This document shows, in pieces, positions 48,525 to 58,120 of a stretch of DNA of 64,000 nt (position 1 is the stretch's first letter; each line of letters opens with the position of its first letter). The notes under the pieces were generated by a model. That model did not search any database and was not told the DNA's origin. It was given only the letters and a program-made list of their open reading frames with translations. Source of the stretch: Sulfuriferula sp. (GTDB lineage Bacteria > Pseudomonadota > Gammaproteobacteria > Burkholderiales > Sulfuriferulaceae); NCBI GenBank assembly GCA_031291235.1, contig JARLJL010000009.1:310208-374207 (forward strand). Reading direction: 5' to 3'. The position numbers and the translations under genes are program-made.

Positions 48525-48689
48525 TCAGACTTCTATCATTTCGAAATCGGCCTTTGCCACGCCGCAATCCGGGCAGGCCCAGTCGGCGGGGATGTCTTCC
48601 CAGCGCGTGCCGGGAGCGATGCCCTCGTCCGGCAAACCTGCCGCTTCGTCATAGATAAAACCACATACGATACATTGCCATGCTTTCAT
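48525..48689 (-). CDS. Rubredoxin
   Basis: 54-aa protein, normal rubredoxin length. It has the two metal-binding pairs C6-x2-C9 ([12 protein letters not shown]) and C39-x2-C42 ([14 protein letters not shown]) that hold one Fe. The conserved aromatic core (Y13, W30, W37) is present. GAGAACG precedes the ATG at 48689. It lies between its reductase gene and rubrerythrin, all on the minus strand, a complete electron path to peroxide. Confidence 0.96.
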   Translation of the reverse strand: MKAWQCIVCGFIYDEAAGLPDEGIAPGTRWEDIPADWACPDCGVAKADFEMIEV

Positions 48690-48715
48690 TTCGTTCTCCT
48701 GAGTAATAGATTGAT

Positions 48716-49192
48716 TTACGCGGCCTGGATTTTAGCCAGGGTGTCGCGGTAGTGATTGGCGTGTTTTTCTTCCACTTTCGCCAATGCGGCAAAACGTTTG
48801 GCGGCTTTCTCCAGCATCGCCTGGAAGCGGGCTGCGTGTTCTTTTGATTCAGCGATCTGCTCGTCCATTTCGGCTACAGCGGCATGATTGCCTTCTTCCA
48901 CGGCGGCATGGCGGAAGCTCGGGTACATTTCAGTGTACTCGTAGGTTTCGCCTTCTATCGCCATGTCCAGACAGCGTGCCGGCGTCATGGTGTCCTTGGG
49001 ATAGAGCAGATCGAGATGGCCGAAAGCATGCATCACTTCCTGCGCAGCGGTTTCCTCAAAGACGCGGGCGGTGGCTTCGTCGCCCGCTGCACGGCACATT
49101 TTTGCAAAATACATGTATTTGATATGCGCCATGGATTCGCCTGCAAAAGCGGCTTCAAGATTCTTGACAGTAACTGATTCGGTATTTGCCAT
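48716..49192 (-). CDS. Rubrerythrin (short form without rubredoxin domain)
   Basis: 158-aa four-helix diiron protein that reduces H2O2 to water. Ligand-type residues are seen in [30 protein letters not shown], the [12 protein letters not shown] region and EEGNHAA, with a C-terminal [10 protein letters not shown]. The C-terminal rubredoxin module of classical rubrerythrin is absent, supplied instead by the separate gene just downstream (26 bp). Predicted to be expressed from an OxyR-controlled promoter. Confidence 0.93.
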   Translation of the reverse strand: MANTESVTVKNLEAAFAGESMAHIKYMYFAKMCRAAGDEATARVFEETAAQEVMHAFGHLDLLYPKDTMTPARCLDMAIEGETYEYTEMYPSFRHAAVEEGNHAAVAEMDEQIAESKEHAARFQAMLEKAAKRFAALAKVEEKHANHYRDTLAKIQAA

Positions 49193-49250
49193 GATAATTC
49201 TCCTGTTGGTTGATGGAGCTCGTGCTCACAGTTCATATCCTACGCCGAGC

Positions 49251-49279
49251 ATTATCATTATTCCAATTGATTGTTACAA
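49251..49279 (-). promoter_or_regulatory. Sigma-70 promoter of the rubrerythrin operon
   Basis: Minus strand TTGTAA (49279-49274), 17 bases, GATAAT (49256-49251), about 59 bp upstream of the rubrerythrin ATG. The -35 lies within the OxyR-like site. Confidence 0.65.
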
Positions 49280-49302
49280 TTGTTGTGATAGTTTTTTACT
49301 AT
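49266..49302 (-). promoter_or_regulatory. OxyR-type four-half-site operator upstream of rubrerythrin
   Basis: ATTG-N7-CAAT-N7-ATAG-N7-CTAT at 49266-49302. This follows the known OxyR pattern ATAG-N7-CTAT-N7-ATAG-N7-CTAT with exact 7-bp spacings. Two half-sites are perfect and two have one mismatch each. It overlaps the -35 of the rubrerythrin promoter, the usual place for OxyR activation. The oxyR gene itself is next. Confidence 0.72.
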
Positions 49303-49347
49303 AATCATAAGTGCGCAGGATAGCGAATTCGCCAGACTCGGAGAATC

Positions 49348-50289
49348 TCAGGCAACAGGCAGGGAAGGCGCCCAGTTTACGCAGGGCAATGCGCATTGCA
49401 GTACAGCCTGCCGCAACGCTTCGATCGCTTCCATGCGCGGATAACTCTTGCGCCAGGCCAGTGCCACCGGACGATCCGGGGCCGGCGCGACAAATGGGCG
49501 GAAACGCAGCAGACCCTGCTCTATCGGCGTTTGTGCAATGGCAGTACAAGGAATAACGGTAATCCCGATGCCGGAAGCCACCATATAGCGTATGGTTTCC
49601 AGACTGCTCGATTCCAGCGTCTTCTGTATCGTGCCCGGCGATGCGGACGAGCGATTCAGCGCCGGGCAGGCCTGCAATACCTGATCGCGGAAACAATGGC
49701 CGGACCCCAACAGCAACATATTCTCCTGCGTCAGGTCATTCACATTGATACTGGACTTCTCGCACCACGGATGATCGATGGGCAACGCTACCTGAAACGG
49801 CTCATGGTACAAGGTAAGCGTTTCCATCCCCGGTTCATCGAACGGCAATGAAATGATGATCACATCGAGCTCGCCCTGGCGCAGCTTTTCAGCCAGCTTA
49901 CGGGTGAAATTTTCTTCCAGCAACAGCGGCATTTGCGGTGCCAAACGATGCAAGGCCGGAATAAGATGCGGCAGCAAATACGGCGCGATCGTATAAATCG
50001 CGCCCAGTCGTAACGCGCCGACCAATGGATTTTTGCCCTGCTGCGCAATTTGCTTAAGGGTGCTGGTCTGTTCCAGTATATGCGCCGCGTGCTCGACGAT
50101 ACGCGCCCCGATAGCCGTGACACTGACTTCATTATTAGCGCGCTCGAACAAGGTAACGCCCAATTCGTCTTCCAGCTTCCTGATTGCCACGCTGAGAGTC
50201 GGCTGCGAGACGAAACAGGCCTCAGCCGCACGGCCGAAATGATGCTCTCGCGCAACAGCAACGATATAGCGAAATTCGGTCAGCGTCAT
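49348..50289 (-). CDS. oxyR: Peroxide-sensing regulator OxyR
   Basis: 313-aa LysR-type regulator of peroxide defence. The N-terminal HTH is FGRAAEACFVSQPTLSVAIRKLEDEL. The redox-sensing cysteines fall at C199 and C208 (GSGHCFRDQVLQAC), the exact E. coli positions, so the H2O2 disulfide switch is intact. It lies upstream of the rubrerythrin-rubredoxin-reductase genes on the same strand, and a matching operator lies between them. Confidence 0.95.
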   Translation of the reverse strand: MTLTEFRYIVAVAREHHFGRAAEACFVSQPTLSVAIRKLEDELGVTLFERANNEVSVTAIGARIVEHAAHILEQTSTLKQIAQQGKNPLVGALRLGAIYTIAPYLLPHLIPALHRLAPQMPLLLEENFTRKLAEKLRQGELDVIIISLPFDEPGMETLTLYHEPFQVALPIDHPWCEKSSINVNDLTQENMLLLGSGHCFRDQVLQACPALNRSSASPGTIQKTLESSSLETIRYMVASGIGITVIPCTAIAQTPIEQGLLRFRPFVAPAPDRPVALAWRKSYPRMEAIEALRQAVLQCALPCVNWAPSLPVA

Positions 50290-50310
50290 GATCGCATATG
50301 TCCTGAACAG

Positions 50311-51105
50311 TTAATTGGGCTTGTTCGCCGCACGACGATAAGCCCAGATCATCATCGCCACGCCGGCCACGATCATCGGCAGCGACAGCCATTGTCCCAT
50401 ACTCAACCCCATCGCCAGCAGTCCAAGAAAATCGTCCGGCTCGCGCGAAAATTCCACCAGAAAACGGAACGTGCCGTATCCGATCAGGAACAATCCCGAC
50501 ACCGCGCCCATAGGGCGTGGACGCGCCGAAAACAGCCACAGCAGCGCAAACAGGGCCAGCCCTTCCAGACCGAATTCGTATAATTGCGAGGGATGCCGCG
50601 GAATCATGTCCACGTCGGGGAACACCATGCCCCACGGCAAATCGGTAGGCCGCCCCCACAATTCGCCGTTGATGAAATTGCCGATACGACCGGCACCCAG
50701 ACCCAGCGGCACCAACGGCGCGATAAAATCGGTAATGGACAGCCAGGATTTGCCCTCGCGCCGGGCAAACAGCCACATCGCAAAAGCCACGCCGAGGAAG
50801 CCACCATGAAACGACATGCCGCCCTGCCACACATAAAAAATTTCAATAGGATGCGCCAGATAATAGCTGAATTTATAAAACAGCACGTATCCCAGACGCC
50901 CACCCAGCACCACGCCGAGCACCCCATAGAACAAAACGTCATCCAGCTGCTTGATATCCCAGCCTGCATGAGGCTGCTGTTTGATACGCAAACGCCCCAG
51001 CACCAGCAGCAGCACGAATGCAAGCAAGTACATCAGTCCGTACCAGCGTATGGAAAGCGGTCCGATGGCAATAGCAACAGGGTTAAAATGAGGATGAATA
51101 AGCAT
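50311..51105 (-). CDS. lgt: Prolipoprotein diacylglyceryl transferase Lgt
   Basis: 264-aa inner-membrane enzyme that adds diacylglycerol to lipobox cysteines. Signature: [19 protein letters not shown]. Also [10 protein letters not shown], the catalytic-region [19 protein letters not shown], and the C-terminal [12 protein letters not shown]. Divergent from ilvD. Confidence 0.97.
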   Translation of the reverse strand: MLIHPHFNPVAIAIGPLSIRWYGLMYLLAFVLLLVLGRLRIKQQPHAGWDIKQLDDVLFYGVLGVVLGGRLGYVLFYKFSYYLAHPIEIFYVWQGGMSFHGGFLGVAFAMWLFARREGKSWLSITDFIAPLVPLGLGAGRIGNFINGELWGRPTDLPWGMVFPDVDMIPRHPSQLYEFGLEGLALFALLWLFSARPRPMGAVSGLFLIGYGTFRFLVEFSREPDDFLGLLAMGLSMGQWLSLPMIVAGVAMMIWAYRRAANKPN

Positions 51106-51162
51106 GTCGGTTCGGAATGGGATAAAATTGAAGATATTATCGCATTAGATTAAAGGTTACAC

Positions 51163-53019
51163 ATGCCCACTTATCGTTCCCGCACCACTACCCAGGGTCG
51201 CAACATGGCTGGAGCCCGCGCATTATGGCGCGCTACCGGCATGCAGGACGGCGATTTCGAGAAGCCTATCATTGCCATCGCCAACTCGTTTACCCAGTTT
51301 GTACCCGGCCACGTCCATCTGAAAGACATGGGGCAACTGGTTGCGCGCGAAATCGAAGCGGCTGGCGGCGTCGCCAAGGAATTCAACACCATCGCCGTCG
51401 ATGACGGTATCGCCATGGGTCACGGCGGCATGCTGTATTCATTGCCGTCGCGCGAGCTGATCGCCGACAGCGTGGAATACATGGTCAACGCCCATTGCGC
51501 CGATGCGCTGGTGTGCATTTCCAACTGCGACAAGATCACTCCCGGCATGCTGATGGCCGCGATGCGCCTGAATATCCCGGTAGTGTTCGTCTCCGGCGGC
51601 CCGATGGAATCCGGCAAGACCACCATACACGGCAAAGTGATGAAGCTGGATCTGGTCGATGCCATGGTATCGGCTGCCGACAACAAGGAAACCGATGCCG
51701 AGGTCGAACAGATCGAGCGTTCCGCATGCCCGACCTGCGGTTCGTGCTCGGGCATGTTCACCGCTAACTCGATGAACTGCCTGACAGAAGCGCTGGGCCT
51801 CAGTCTGCCCGGCAACGGTTCCACGCTGGCAACGCATGCCGACCGCAAACAACTGTTCCTGCAGGCCGGACGCATGATCGTCGACCTGGCCAAACGCTAT
51901 TACGAACACGACGACTACAGCGTGCTGCCGCGCAGCATCGCCTCGTTCGGCGCATTCGAGAACGCCATCGCGCTGGACATCGCCATGGGCGGCTCCACCA
52001 ACACCGTGCTGCATTTGCTGGCCTCGGCCTTTGAAGGCGGCGTACCGTTCACCATGCAGGACATCGACCGCATGAGCCGCCGCGTGCCTAATTTATGCAA
52101 AGTCGCGCCGGCCACGCAGCAGTTCCACATGGAAGACGTGCATCGTGCCGGCGGCGTCATGGCCATCCTCGGCGAACTCGACCGCGCCGGGTTGCTGCAC
52201 CGCGACCTGCCTACCGTGCACAGCAAAACCATGGGTGACGCCCTGGCCCAATACGACATCATGCAGACCACGGACGAGGCGGTAAAAACCTTCTTCCGTG
52301 CCGGACCCGGCGGCGTACCGACCCAGGTCGCATTCAGCCAGGACAAACGCTGGCCCACGCTGGATACCGATCGCGCCACCGGTTGCATCCGCGAAATCGC
52401 CCATGCCTATAACAAGGAAGGCGGCCTGGCGGTATTGCATGGCAATATCGCCAAGGACGGCTGCATCGTCAAGACTGCCGGCGTGGACGAAAGCATCTTC
52501 AAATTCAGCGGCCCGGCGCGCATTTTCGAATCGCAAGATAGCGCGGTGGAAGCCATACTTGCCGACAAGATCGTTGCCGGCGATATCGTGCTGATCCGTT
52601 ACGAAGGCCCCAAAGGCGGACCCGGCATGCAGGAAATGCTGTATCCGACCTCGTATATCAAATCCAAAGGCCTGGGCAAAGCCTGTGCGCTGATTACCGA
52701 CGGCCGTTTTTCCGGCGGCACTTCCGGGCTAAGTATCGGCCACGTCTCACCGGAAGCGGCTGAAGGCGGCGCCATCGGTCTGGTGGAAGAAGGCGATATC
52801 ATCGAAATCGACATCCCCAAACGCAGCATCCATCTGGCGGTTAGCGACGAAGTGCTCGCCAGCCGCCGCATCGATATGGAAAACCGCGGCGACAAGGCCT
52901 GGCAACCAGTCAATCGCAACCGCTCGGTATCCGTTGCCCTGCGCGCATACGCTGCGCTGACGACCTCGGCAGCGACAGGTGCGGTACGCGACGTAACGCA
53001 GGTAGAGCGCAAGAAATAA
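51163..53019 (+). CDS. ilvD: Dihydroxy-acid dehydratase IlvD
   Basis: 618-aa Fe-S dehydratase of branched-chain amino acid synthesis. The cluster cysteines are in [12 protein letters not shown] and [33 protein letters not shown] lies near the C-terminus. It reads from 58 bp after the lgt start on the opposite strand. The start agrees with family length (616 in E. coli). Confidence 0.97.
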   Translation: MPTYRSRTTTQGRNMAGARALWRATGMQDGDFEKPIIAIANSFTQFVPGHVHLKDMGQLVAREIEAAGGVAKEFNTIAVDDGIAMGHGGMLYSLPSRELIADSVEYMVNAHCADALVCISNCDKITPGMLMAAMRLNIPVVFVSGGPMESGKTTIHGKVMKLDLVDAMVSAADNKETDAEVEQIERSACPTCGSCSGMFTANSMNCLTEALGLSLPGNGSTLATHADRKQLFLQAGRMIVDLAKRYYEHDDYSVLPRSIASFGAFENAIALDIAMGGSTNTVLHLLASAFEGGVPFTMQDIDRMSRRVPNLCKVAPATQQFHMEDVHRAGGVMAILGELDRAGLLHRDLPTVHSKTMGDALAQYDIMQTTDEAVKTFFRAGPGGVPTQVAFSQDKRWPTLDTDRATGCIREIAHAYNKEGGLAVLHGNIAKDGCIVKTAGVDESIFKFSGPARIFESQDSAVEAILADKIVAGDIVLIRYEGPKGGPGMQEMLYPTSYIKSKGLGKACALITDGRFSGGTSGLSIGHVSPEAAEGGAIGLVEEGDIIEIDIPKRSIHLAVSDEVLASRRIDMENRGDKAWQPVNRNRSVSVALRAYAALTTSAATGAVRDVTQVERKK

Positions 53020-53028
53020 GGACGGCTA

Positions 53029-53661
53029 GTGAGCAAATCCGGCATGCGGGCAATTCTGGTCGCCAACCCCAAAGGCGGCAGCGGTAAAACTACACTGGCA
53101 GTCACGCTTGCCGGCGCATTGGCGGCGGCCGGGCAGAATGTACGCCTGCTGGATATGGACAAACAGCAATCGGCAAGCACATGGCTATCGCAACGAGCAA
53201 CCGGATTGCCGCCTATCTGGCCATTCGAGCAAACGCAAGGCACGACGGGAAAGGAAGGCTGGCTGATTATCGATTCGCCGGCCGGGTTGCATGGCAAAAA
53301 TCTCGAGCGTGCACTGAAACTGGTCGAACGCGTTGTCGTGCCGATTGCGCCGTCGATGTTCGACATTGAGGCCAGCCGCTCCTTCCTCACCGCCTTGCAG
53401 GCAGAAAAGGCCATCCGCAAGGAACGCGCCTTTATCGGCATGGTCGGCATGCGCGTGGCGCCGCGTACGCGTGCCGCTGCGATACTGGAATCGTTCTTGC
53501 TTGAAAACAATCTGCCGGTACTGGCGCATCTGCAGGACACGCAGGCCTATATCAATGCGGCTTTCGAAGGCAAAAGCGTATTTGATTTGCCCGCCCGCCT
53601 GACGGAACGCGAACGCGAGCAATGGCAACCGCTGCTGACCTGGCTAACCGCTACGCAGTAG
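53029..53661 (+). CDS. ParA/MinD-family ATPase
   Basis: 210-aa P-loop ATPase starting at GTG 53029, 9 bp after ilvD. The deviant Walker A is ANPKGGSGKTTLAVTLA, with LLDMDKQQSAS and the Walker B-like WLIIDSPAGL. No parB or parS-like partner is beside it, so it is an orphan (a protein-positioning or cargo ATPase rather than the chromosome ParA). It is likely co-transcribed with ilvD. Confidence 0.88.
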   Translation: MSKSGMRAILVANPKGGSGKTTLAVTLAGALAAAGQNVRLLDMDKQQSASTWLSQRATGLPPIWPFEQTQGTTGKEGWLIIDSPAGLHGKNLERALKLVERVVVPIAPSMFDIEASRSFLTALQAEKAIRKERAFIGMVGMRVAPRTRAAAILESFLLENNLPVLAHLQDTQAYINAAFEGKSVFDLPARLTEREREQWQPLLTWLTATQ

Positions 53662-53754
53662 GTATGTACTGGGCGAAACTAGCGCTTCTATCTGGTATCA
53701 TCAATCGGAATATTATCTACAATTCATTATCGAAATTTAATTTAGGGGGTAGCA

Positions 53755-54078
53755 ATGAAATTTATGATGAAGCTTGCAGCCATCGCTCTGGTAATGACGG
53801 CTGGTCAAGCCTATGCAGCAGACAGCACCGGCTTATCCCTGGCACAACAAAATGCCTGCCTGACCTGCCACTCCGTCGACAAGAAAATCGTTGGCCCGGC
53901 CTACAAGGATGTTGCTGCCAAATACAAAGGCGATAAAACCGCTGAAGCGCACCTGATGGACAAAATCAAAAAAGGCGGCGCAGGCGTTTGGGGCCAGATC
54001 CCAATGCCGCCTAACCCGCAAGTCAAGAACGACGATCTGCGCGTGATCGTCAAATGGATACTGGCATTGCCAAGCTGA
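53755..54078 (+). CDS. Monohaem cytochrome c (c-551/552 type)
   Basis: 107-aa periplasmic cytochrome. Signal peptide to about AYA (residue 21), haem site CLTCH, and the distal methionine likely in IPMPPNPQVKNDDL, a pattern typical of class I c-551 proteins. AGGGGGTAGC just upstream gives a strong ribosome site. Single-gene unit with its own terminator. It probably carries electrons to a terminal oxidase or nitrite reductase. Confidence 0.93.
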   Translation: MKFMMKLAAIALVMTAGQAYAADSTGLSLAQQNACLTCHSVDKKIVGPAYKDVAAKYKGDKTAEAHLMDKIKKGGAGVWGQIPMPPNPQVKNDDLRVIVKWILALPS

Positions 54079-54091
54079 TGCTGCACAACTC

Positions 54092-54128
54092 AAAATCGGG
54101 CCTGGAGTAATTCCGGCCCGATTTTTTT
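54092..54128 (+). terminator. Rho-independent terminator after cytochrome c gene
   Basis: Stem ATCGGGCC / GGCCCGAT (54095-54102 with 54115-54122), 12-base loop with internal pairing, then seven T. Confidence 0.88.
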
Positions 54129-54138
54129 GGCACTCGCA

Positions 54139-54167
54139 TTCACCTCTGTATAGCTTTGTGGTATAAC
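54139..54167 (+). promoter_or_regulatory. Candidate sigma-70 promoter of the liv operon
   Basis: TTCACC (54139-54144), 17 bases, TATAAC (54162-54167), 43 bp before the livK start. Five of six matches at -10, weaker -35. Confidence 0.5.
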
Positions 54168-54209
54168 AAAAGCGTTTGTCACATTACGTTATTCTTACGG
54201 AGCCGAGCC

Positions 54210-55364
54210 TTGAACCCCACGTTACGCAACACCTTATTGACCGCACTCGTCAGCGCCGCCCTAATCTCGGGTTGCAGTAAAAAAGACGAGTCTGCCGACA
54301 ATATCATCAAGATCGGTTCCGCTTCGCCGCTTACCGGCCCGCAGGCGCATCTCGGCAAAGACAATGAAAATGGGGCGCAACTGGCTGTCGATGAAATCAA
54401 TGCCGCCGGACTCACCCTAAACGGCAAGAAAATGCATATTGACCTGATCGCCGAAGACGATCAGGCCGACCCCAAAGCCGCCACCACGGTTGCCCAGAAA
54501 CTGGTCGATGACGGCGTTGTCGGCGTCATCGGCCATCTGAATTCAGGCGCTACCATTCCCGCCTCCAAAATCTACTTCGACGCCGGCATCCCGCAAATTT
54601 CCCCATCCGCAACTGCAATCAGCTATACCGCACAAGGCTACAACACCGCATATCGGGTTATGACCAACGACCGCCAGCAAGGCCAGGTGCTCGGCCAATA
54701 TGCCGTCAATCAGCTCGGCGCAAAACGCATCGCCGTGATTGACGACCGTACCGCTTACGGTCAGGGGCTCGCCGACGAATTCGAAAAAGCAGTTAAAGCC
54801 GCAGGCGGCGAAGTGGTCGCACGCGAATACACCACTGACAAATCCACCGACTTCATGGCGATCCTGACCTCAATCAAATCCCATGACCCGCAGGTGGTAT
54901 TTTTCGGCGGCATGGATCCGCAAGCCGCACCGCTGGCCAAGCAGCTAAATGAACTGGGCATCAAGGCGCAATTGCTGGGCGGCGACGGCATGCAAACACC
55001 CGCTTTCATCGATCTGGCGAATAGCGCCGCCGAAGGCACCATCGCCTCCAACCCCGGATTGCCGCTGGACAGCATGCCGGGAGGCAAAGCCTTCAGAGAA
55101 AAATTCAACGCGCGCTTCGGAGAAATCCAGAATTACGCGCCGTATGCTTACGATGCCGTGTATGTCATGGTTGACGCCATGAAACGCGCAAACTCATCCG
55201 ATCCGGCCAAGTACCTGGCCGAACTTCCCAAAACCGACCATCAGGGCGTGACCGGACACATCCGTTTCGACAACAAGGGCGACCTGACCGACGGCGCGGT
55301 AAGCCTGTATCAGGTCAAATCCGGCAAGTGGCAGGTGTTGCAAACCGTACAGAACACCAAGTAG
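54210..55364 (+). CDS. livK: Branched-chain amino acid ABC transporter, substrate-binding lipoprotein
   Basis: 384-aa periplasmic-binding protein of the LivJ/LivK type. The start is a TTG at 54210, because GGAG lies about 8 bp upstream and it gives a clean lipoprotein signal peptide with lipobox LISGC. The mature part starts IIKIGSASPLTGPQAHLGKDNENGA, the family hallmark. Likely binds Leu/Ile/Val or a related amino acid; exact ligand uncertain, as urea and amide binders share the fold. Confidence 0.93.
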   Translation: MNPTLRNTLLTALVSAALISGCSKKDESADNIIKIGSASPLTGPQAHLGKDNENGAQLAVDEINAAGLTLNGKKMHIDLIAEDDQADPKAATTVAQKLVDDGVVGVIGHLNSGATIPASKIYFDAGIPQISPSATAISYTAQGYNTAYRVMTNDRQQGQVLGQYAVNQLGAKRIAVIDDRTAYGQGLADEFEKAVKAAGGEVVAREYTTDKSTDFMAILTSIKSHDPQVVFFGGMDPQAAPLAKQLNELGIKAQLLGGDGMQTPAFIDLANSAAEGTIASNPGLPLDSMPGGKAFREKFNARFGEIQNYAPYAYDAVYVMVDAMKRANSSDPAKYLAELPKTDHQGVTGHIRFDNKGDLTDGAVSLYQVKSGKWQVLQTVQNTK

Positions 55365-55373
55365 GCCCCGGTC

Positions 55374-56303
55374 ATGGATATTTTCGTCCAGCAGCTCATC
55401 AACGGTCTGGTGCTGGGTAGCGTATATGCGCTGGTCGCGCTCGGCTACACCATGGTTTACGGCATACTCGAACTGATCAACTTCGCACATGGCGAAATCA
55501 CCATGTTCGGCGCGATGGTTGCATTGGCAGTGATTTCGGCGCTGACCGGGGCCGGCGTCGATTTGCCCGGCGTAGTCATCGCCTTGCTCGGCCTGCTCAC
55601 CGCCATACCCGTATGCATGGCGCTAGGCTACACCATAGAGCGCGTGGCATACCGACCGCTGCGTCATGCGCCGCGACTGGCGCCGCTGATTACCGCCATC
55701 GGCGTATCCATCGTGCTGCAAAACGTCGCCATGCTGATCTGGGGACGCCAGTACATTCCCTTTCCGCCCATACTGCCGCAAGGACACCATAATCTGCTGG
55801 GCGCACGCATCACCGATATCCAGATCGCCATTCTGGTTACCTCGGTAGTACTGATGATCGCGCTAACCCTTTTGGTACAACGCACCCGTCTGGGCCGCGC
55901 CATGCGTGCCACCGCACAATCGCCGCAACTCGCGGGACTGATGGGCGTCAATTCCAACACTGTCATCTCGCTTACCTTCATTATCGGCTCGGGGCTGGCT
56001 GCCGTTGCCGGCGTCATGGTAAGCGCTTACTACGGACTGGCTCACTATTACATGGGCTTTCTGCTTGGGCTTAAAGCTTTTTCCGCAGCGGTGCTCGGCG
56101 GTATCGGCAACCTTGCTGGCGCCATGCTGGGCGGACTACTGCTTGGGGTAATCGAAAGTCTGGGCGCCGGTTATATCGGCGATATAACCGGCGGCTTCCT
56201 CGGCAGCAATTATCAGGATGTGTTTGCATTTTTCGTACTGATAGCGGTACTGATCGTACGGCCTTCCGGTCTGTTGGGCGAACGCGTAGGTGAACGGGCA
56301 TAA
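55374..56303 (+). CDS. livH: Branched-chain amino acid ABC transporter permease LivH
   Basis: 309-aa permease with 8 hydrophobic segments. It starts MDIFVQQLINGLVLGSVYALVALGYTMVYGILELINFAHGE, the standard LivH opening, and ends in a GGIGNLAGAMLGG coupling-helix region. It starts 9 bp after livK. The pairing with livM is clear. Confidence 0.95.
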   Translation: MDIFVQQLINGLVLGSVYALVALGYTMVYGILELINFAHGEITMFGAMVALAVISALTGAGVDLPGVVIALLGLLTAIPVCMALGYTIERVAYRPLRHAPRLAPLITAIGVSIVLQNVAMLIWGRQYIPFPPILPQGHHNLLGARITDIQIAILVTSVVLMIALTLLVQRTRLGRAMRATAQSPQLAGLMGVNSNTVISLTFIIGSGLAAVAGVMVSAYYGLAHYYMGFLLGLKAFSAAVLGGIGNLAGAMLGGLLLGVIESLGAGYIGDITGGFLGSNYQDVFAFFVLIAVLIVRPSGLLGERVGERA

Positions 56304-56304
56304 C

Positions 56305-57354
56305 ATGAAATCGCGCAGCAAATCGGCATGGCTCGCCTTTATCCTGTTGGCAATCGGCCTCGCGTTGCTGCCTTTGCTGGTAGAAACCGGGCTGGGGCGC
56401 TCCTGGGTGCGCGTCATGGATCTGGCGCTGCTCTACATCATGCTGGCAGTCGGGCTGAATATCGTGGTCGGCTACGCCGGACTGCTGGATCTGGGCTACA
56501 TCGCATTTTATGCCGTCGGTGCCTATAGTTACGCGCTGCTGGCATCGCCGCAATTCGGCCTGCATTTACCGTTCTGGGCATTATTGCCGATAGGCGCCGT
56601 AACCGCGGGACTGTTCGGCGTGCTGCTGGGCGCGCCGACACTGCGCCTGCGCGGCGACTATCTGGCCATCGTCACGCTGGGGTTTGGTGAAATCGTCCGC
56701 ATCTTCCTCAATAACCTCAATGCCCCGGTCAATATTACCAACGGCCCGCAAGGCGTTAATCTGATCGATCCCATCCGCATTGCAGGCTTCTCTTTCGACA
56801 AAACCCACCACCTCCTCGGCATCGCATTCTCCTCCCCGCAACTGTACTACTACCTGTTTTTACTGCTCACGCTAGGCATTATTTTTATCGCCCTGCGCCT
56901 GCAGAACTCGCGCATAGGCCGTGCCTGGGCAGCGATACGCGAGGACGAGATGGCAGCCCAGGCTACCGGCATCAACGTGCGCAATGTCAAATTGCTGGCA
57001 TTTGCGATGGGTGCAACTTTCGGCGGCGTCGCCGGCGGGCTGTTCGCAGGATTTCAGGGCTTCATCAGTCCGGAAAGTTTTAATCTGATGGAATCGGTGA
57101 TGATACTGTGCATGATCGTGCTGGGCGGCATGGGCAACATTCCCGGCGTCGTACTGGGCGCCATTCTGCTCACCGTGCTGCCCGAAGCCTTACGCTATCT
57201 CGGCGACTGGCAGCGCGCCGCACTGGGTCATGTGATCGTCGACCCTACGGATTTGCGCATGCTGCTGTTCGGCATGGCGCTGATACTGATGATGCTGTTC
57301 CGTCCCGCCGGCTTGCTGCCTTCCGGCCGTCACAAGCGCGAATACGATGAATAA
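56305..57354 (+). CDS. livM: Branched-chain amino acid ABC transporter permease LivM
   Basis: 349-aa permease. ATG 56305 directly follows the livH stop. Conserved LLDLGYIAFYAVGAYSYAL and GDYLAIVTLGFGEIVRIFLNN are seen, with GGMGNIPGVVLGA at the cytoplasmic interface. Overlaps livG by 8 bp. Confidence 0.95.
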   Translation: MKSRSKSAWLAFILLAIGLALLPLLVETGLGRSWVRVMDLALLYIMLAVGLNIVVGYAGLLDLGYIAFYAVGAYSYALLASPQFGLHLPFWALLPIGAVTAGLFGVLLGAPTLRLRGDYLAIVTLGFGEIVRIFLNNLNAPVNITNGPQGVNLIDPIRIAGFSFDKTHHLLGIAFSSPQLYYYLFLLLTLGIIFIALRLQNSRIGRAWAAIREDEMAAQATGINVRNVKLLAFAMGATFGGVAGGLFAGFQGFISPESFNLMESVMILCMIVLGGMGNIPGVVLGAILLTVLPEALRYLGDWQRAALGHVIVDPTDLRMLLFGMALILMMLFRPAGLLPSGRHKREYDE

Positions 57355-58120
57355 CCCGGACATTATCCGCGTAGAGAGCATCAGCAAGCATTTCGGTGGC
57401 ATCCGCGCCCTGCATGAAGTCTCGCTGTCGGTACGCCGGGGCGAAATCCTCGGACTGATAGGCCCCAACGGCGCCGGCAAGACTACGCTGTTCAACATCC
57501 TCACCGGGCTGTACACGCCCGGCAGCGGGCAATTATGGTACGGCAGCCGATCGATGCTGGGCATGAGGCCGCATCAGGTGTTGCAGCTCGGCATCGCCCG
57601 CACTTTCCAGAATATTCGCCTGTTTGCCAACATGAGCGCGCTGGAAAACGTCATGGTCGGCCGTCACGCCCGCACCCATGCCGGCATTATCGGCGCCATC
57701 ACCCGCAATCGCAGCACGCGTGAGGAAGAAGCCGCCATCCGCCAGCGTGCTTACGAATTGCTGGCGCTGGTCGATATCACCCGGCACAGCAATACGCTGG
57801 CGAAGAATCTGTCCTATGGCGACCAACGCCGTCTGGAAATCGCCCGTGCGCTGGCCACCGACCCCAAAGTGCTTGCGCTGGACGAACCGGCCGCCGGCAT
57901 GAACCCGGCAGAGCGCGACACCTTAAAGCAGCTCATCCGCAACTTGCGCGACCAGCTCGGCCTGACGCTGCTGGTCATCGAACACGACGTCAAACTGATG
58001 ATGGATCTGTGCGACCGCATCGCCGTACTCGATTTCGGCGAAAAAATTGCCGAAGACATCCCGGCGCAAATTCGTACCAATCCGCGTGTCATCAGTGCAT
58101 ATCTGGGAACCGAGGCATGA
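57347..58120 (+). CDS. livG: Branched-chain amino acid ABC transporter ATPase LivG
   Basis: 257-aa ATP-binding protein. Walker A GPNGAGKTTLFN, signature LSYGDQRRLEIARAL, Walker B LALDEPAAGMNP and the LivG-type LTLLVIEHDVKLMMDLCDR. The C-terminal IRTNPRVISAYLG is typical. Overlaps livM (8 bp) and livF (4 bp). Confidence 0.96.
   Translation: MNNPDIIRVESISKHFGGIRALHEVSLSVRRGEILGLIGPNGAGKTTLFNILTGLYTPGSGQLWYGSRSMLGMRPHQVLQLGIARTFQNIRLFANMSALENVMVGRHARTHAGIIGAITRNRSTREEEAAIRQRAYELLALVDITRHSNTLAKNLSYGDQRRLEIARALATDPKVLALDEPAAGMNPAERDTLKQLIRNLRDQLGLTLLVIEHDVKLMMDLCDRIAVLDFGEKIAEDIPAQIRTNPRVISAYLGTEA

Noticed and set aside
53029-53661. Chromosome-partition ParA
   Set aside because: No parB neighbour or parS-like site. 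It is an orphan ParA-family ATPase after ilvD.
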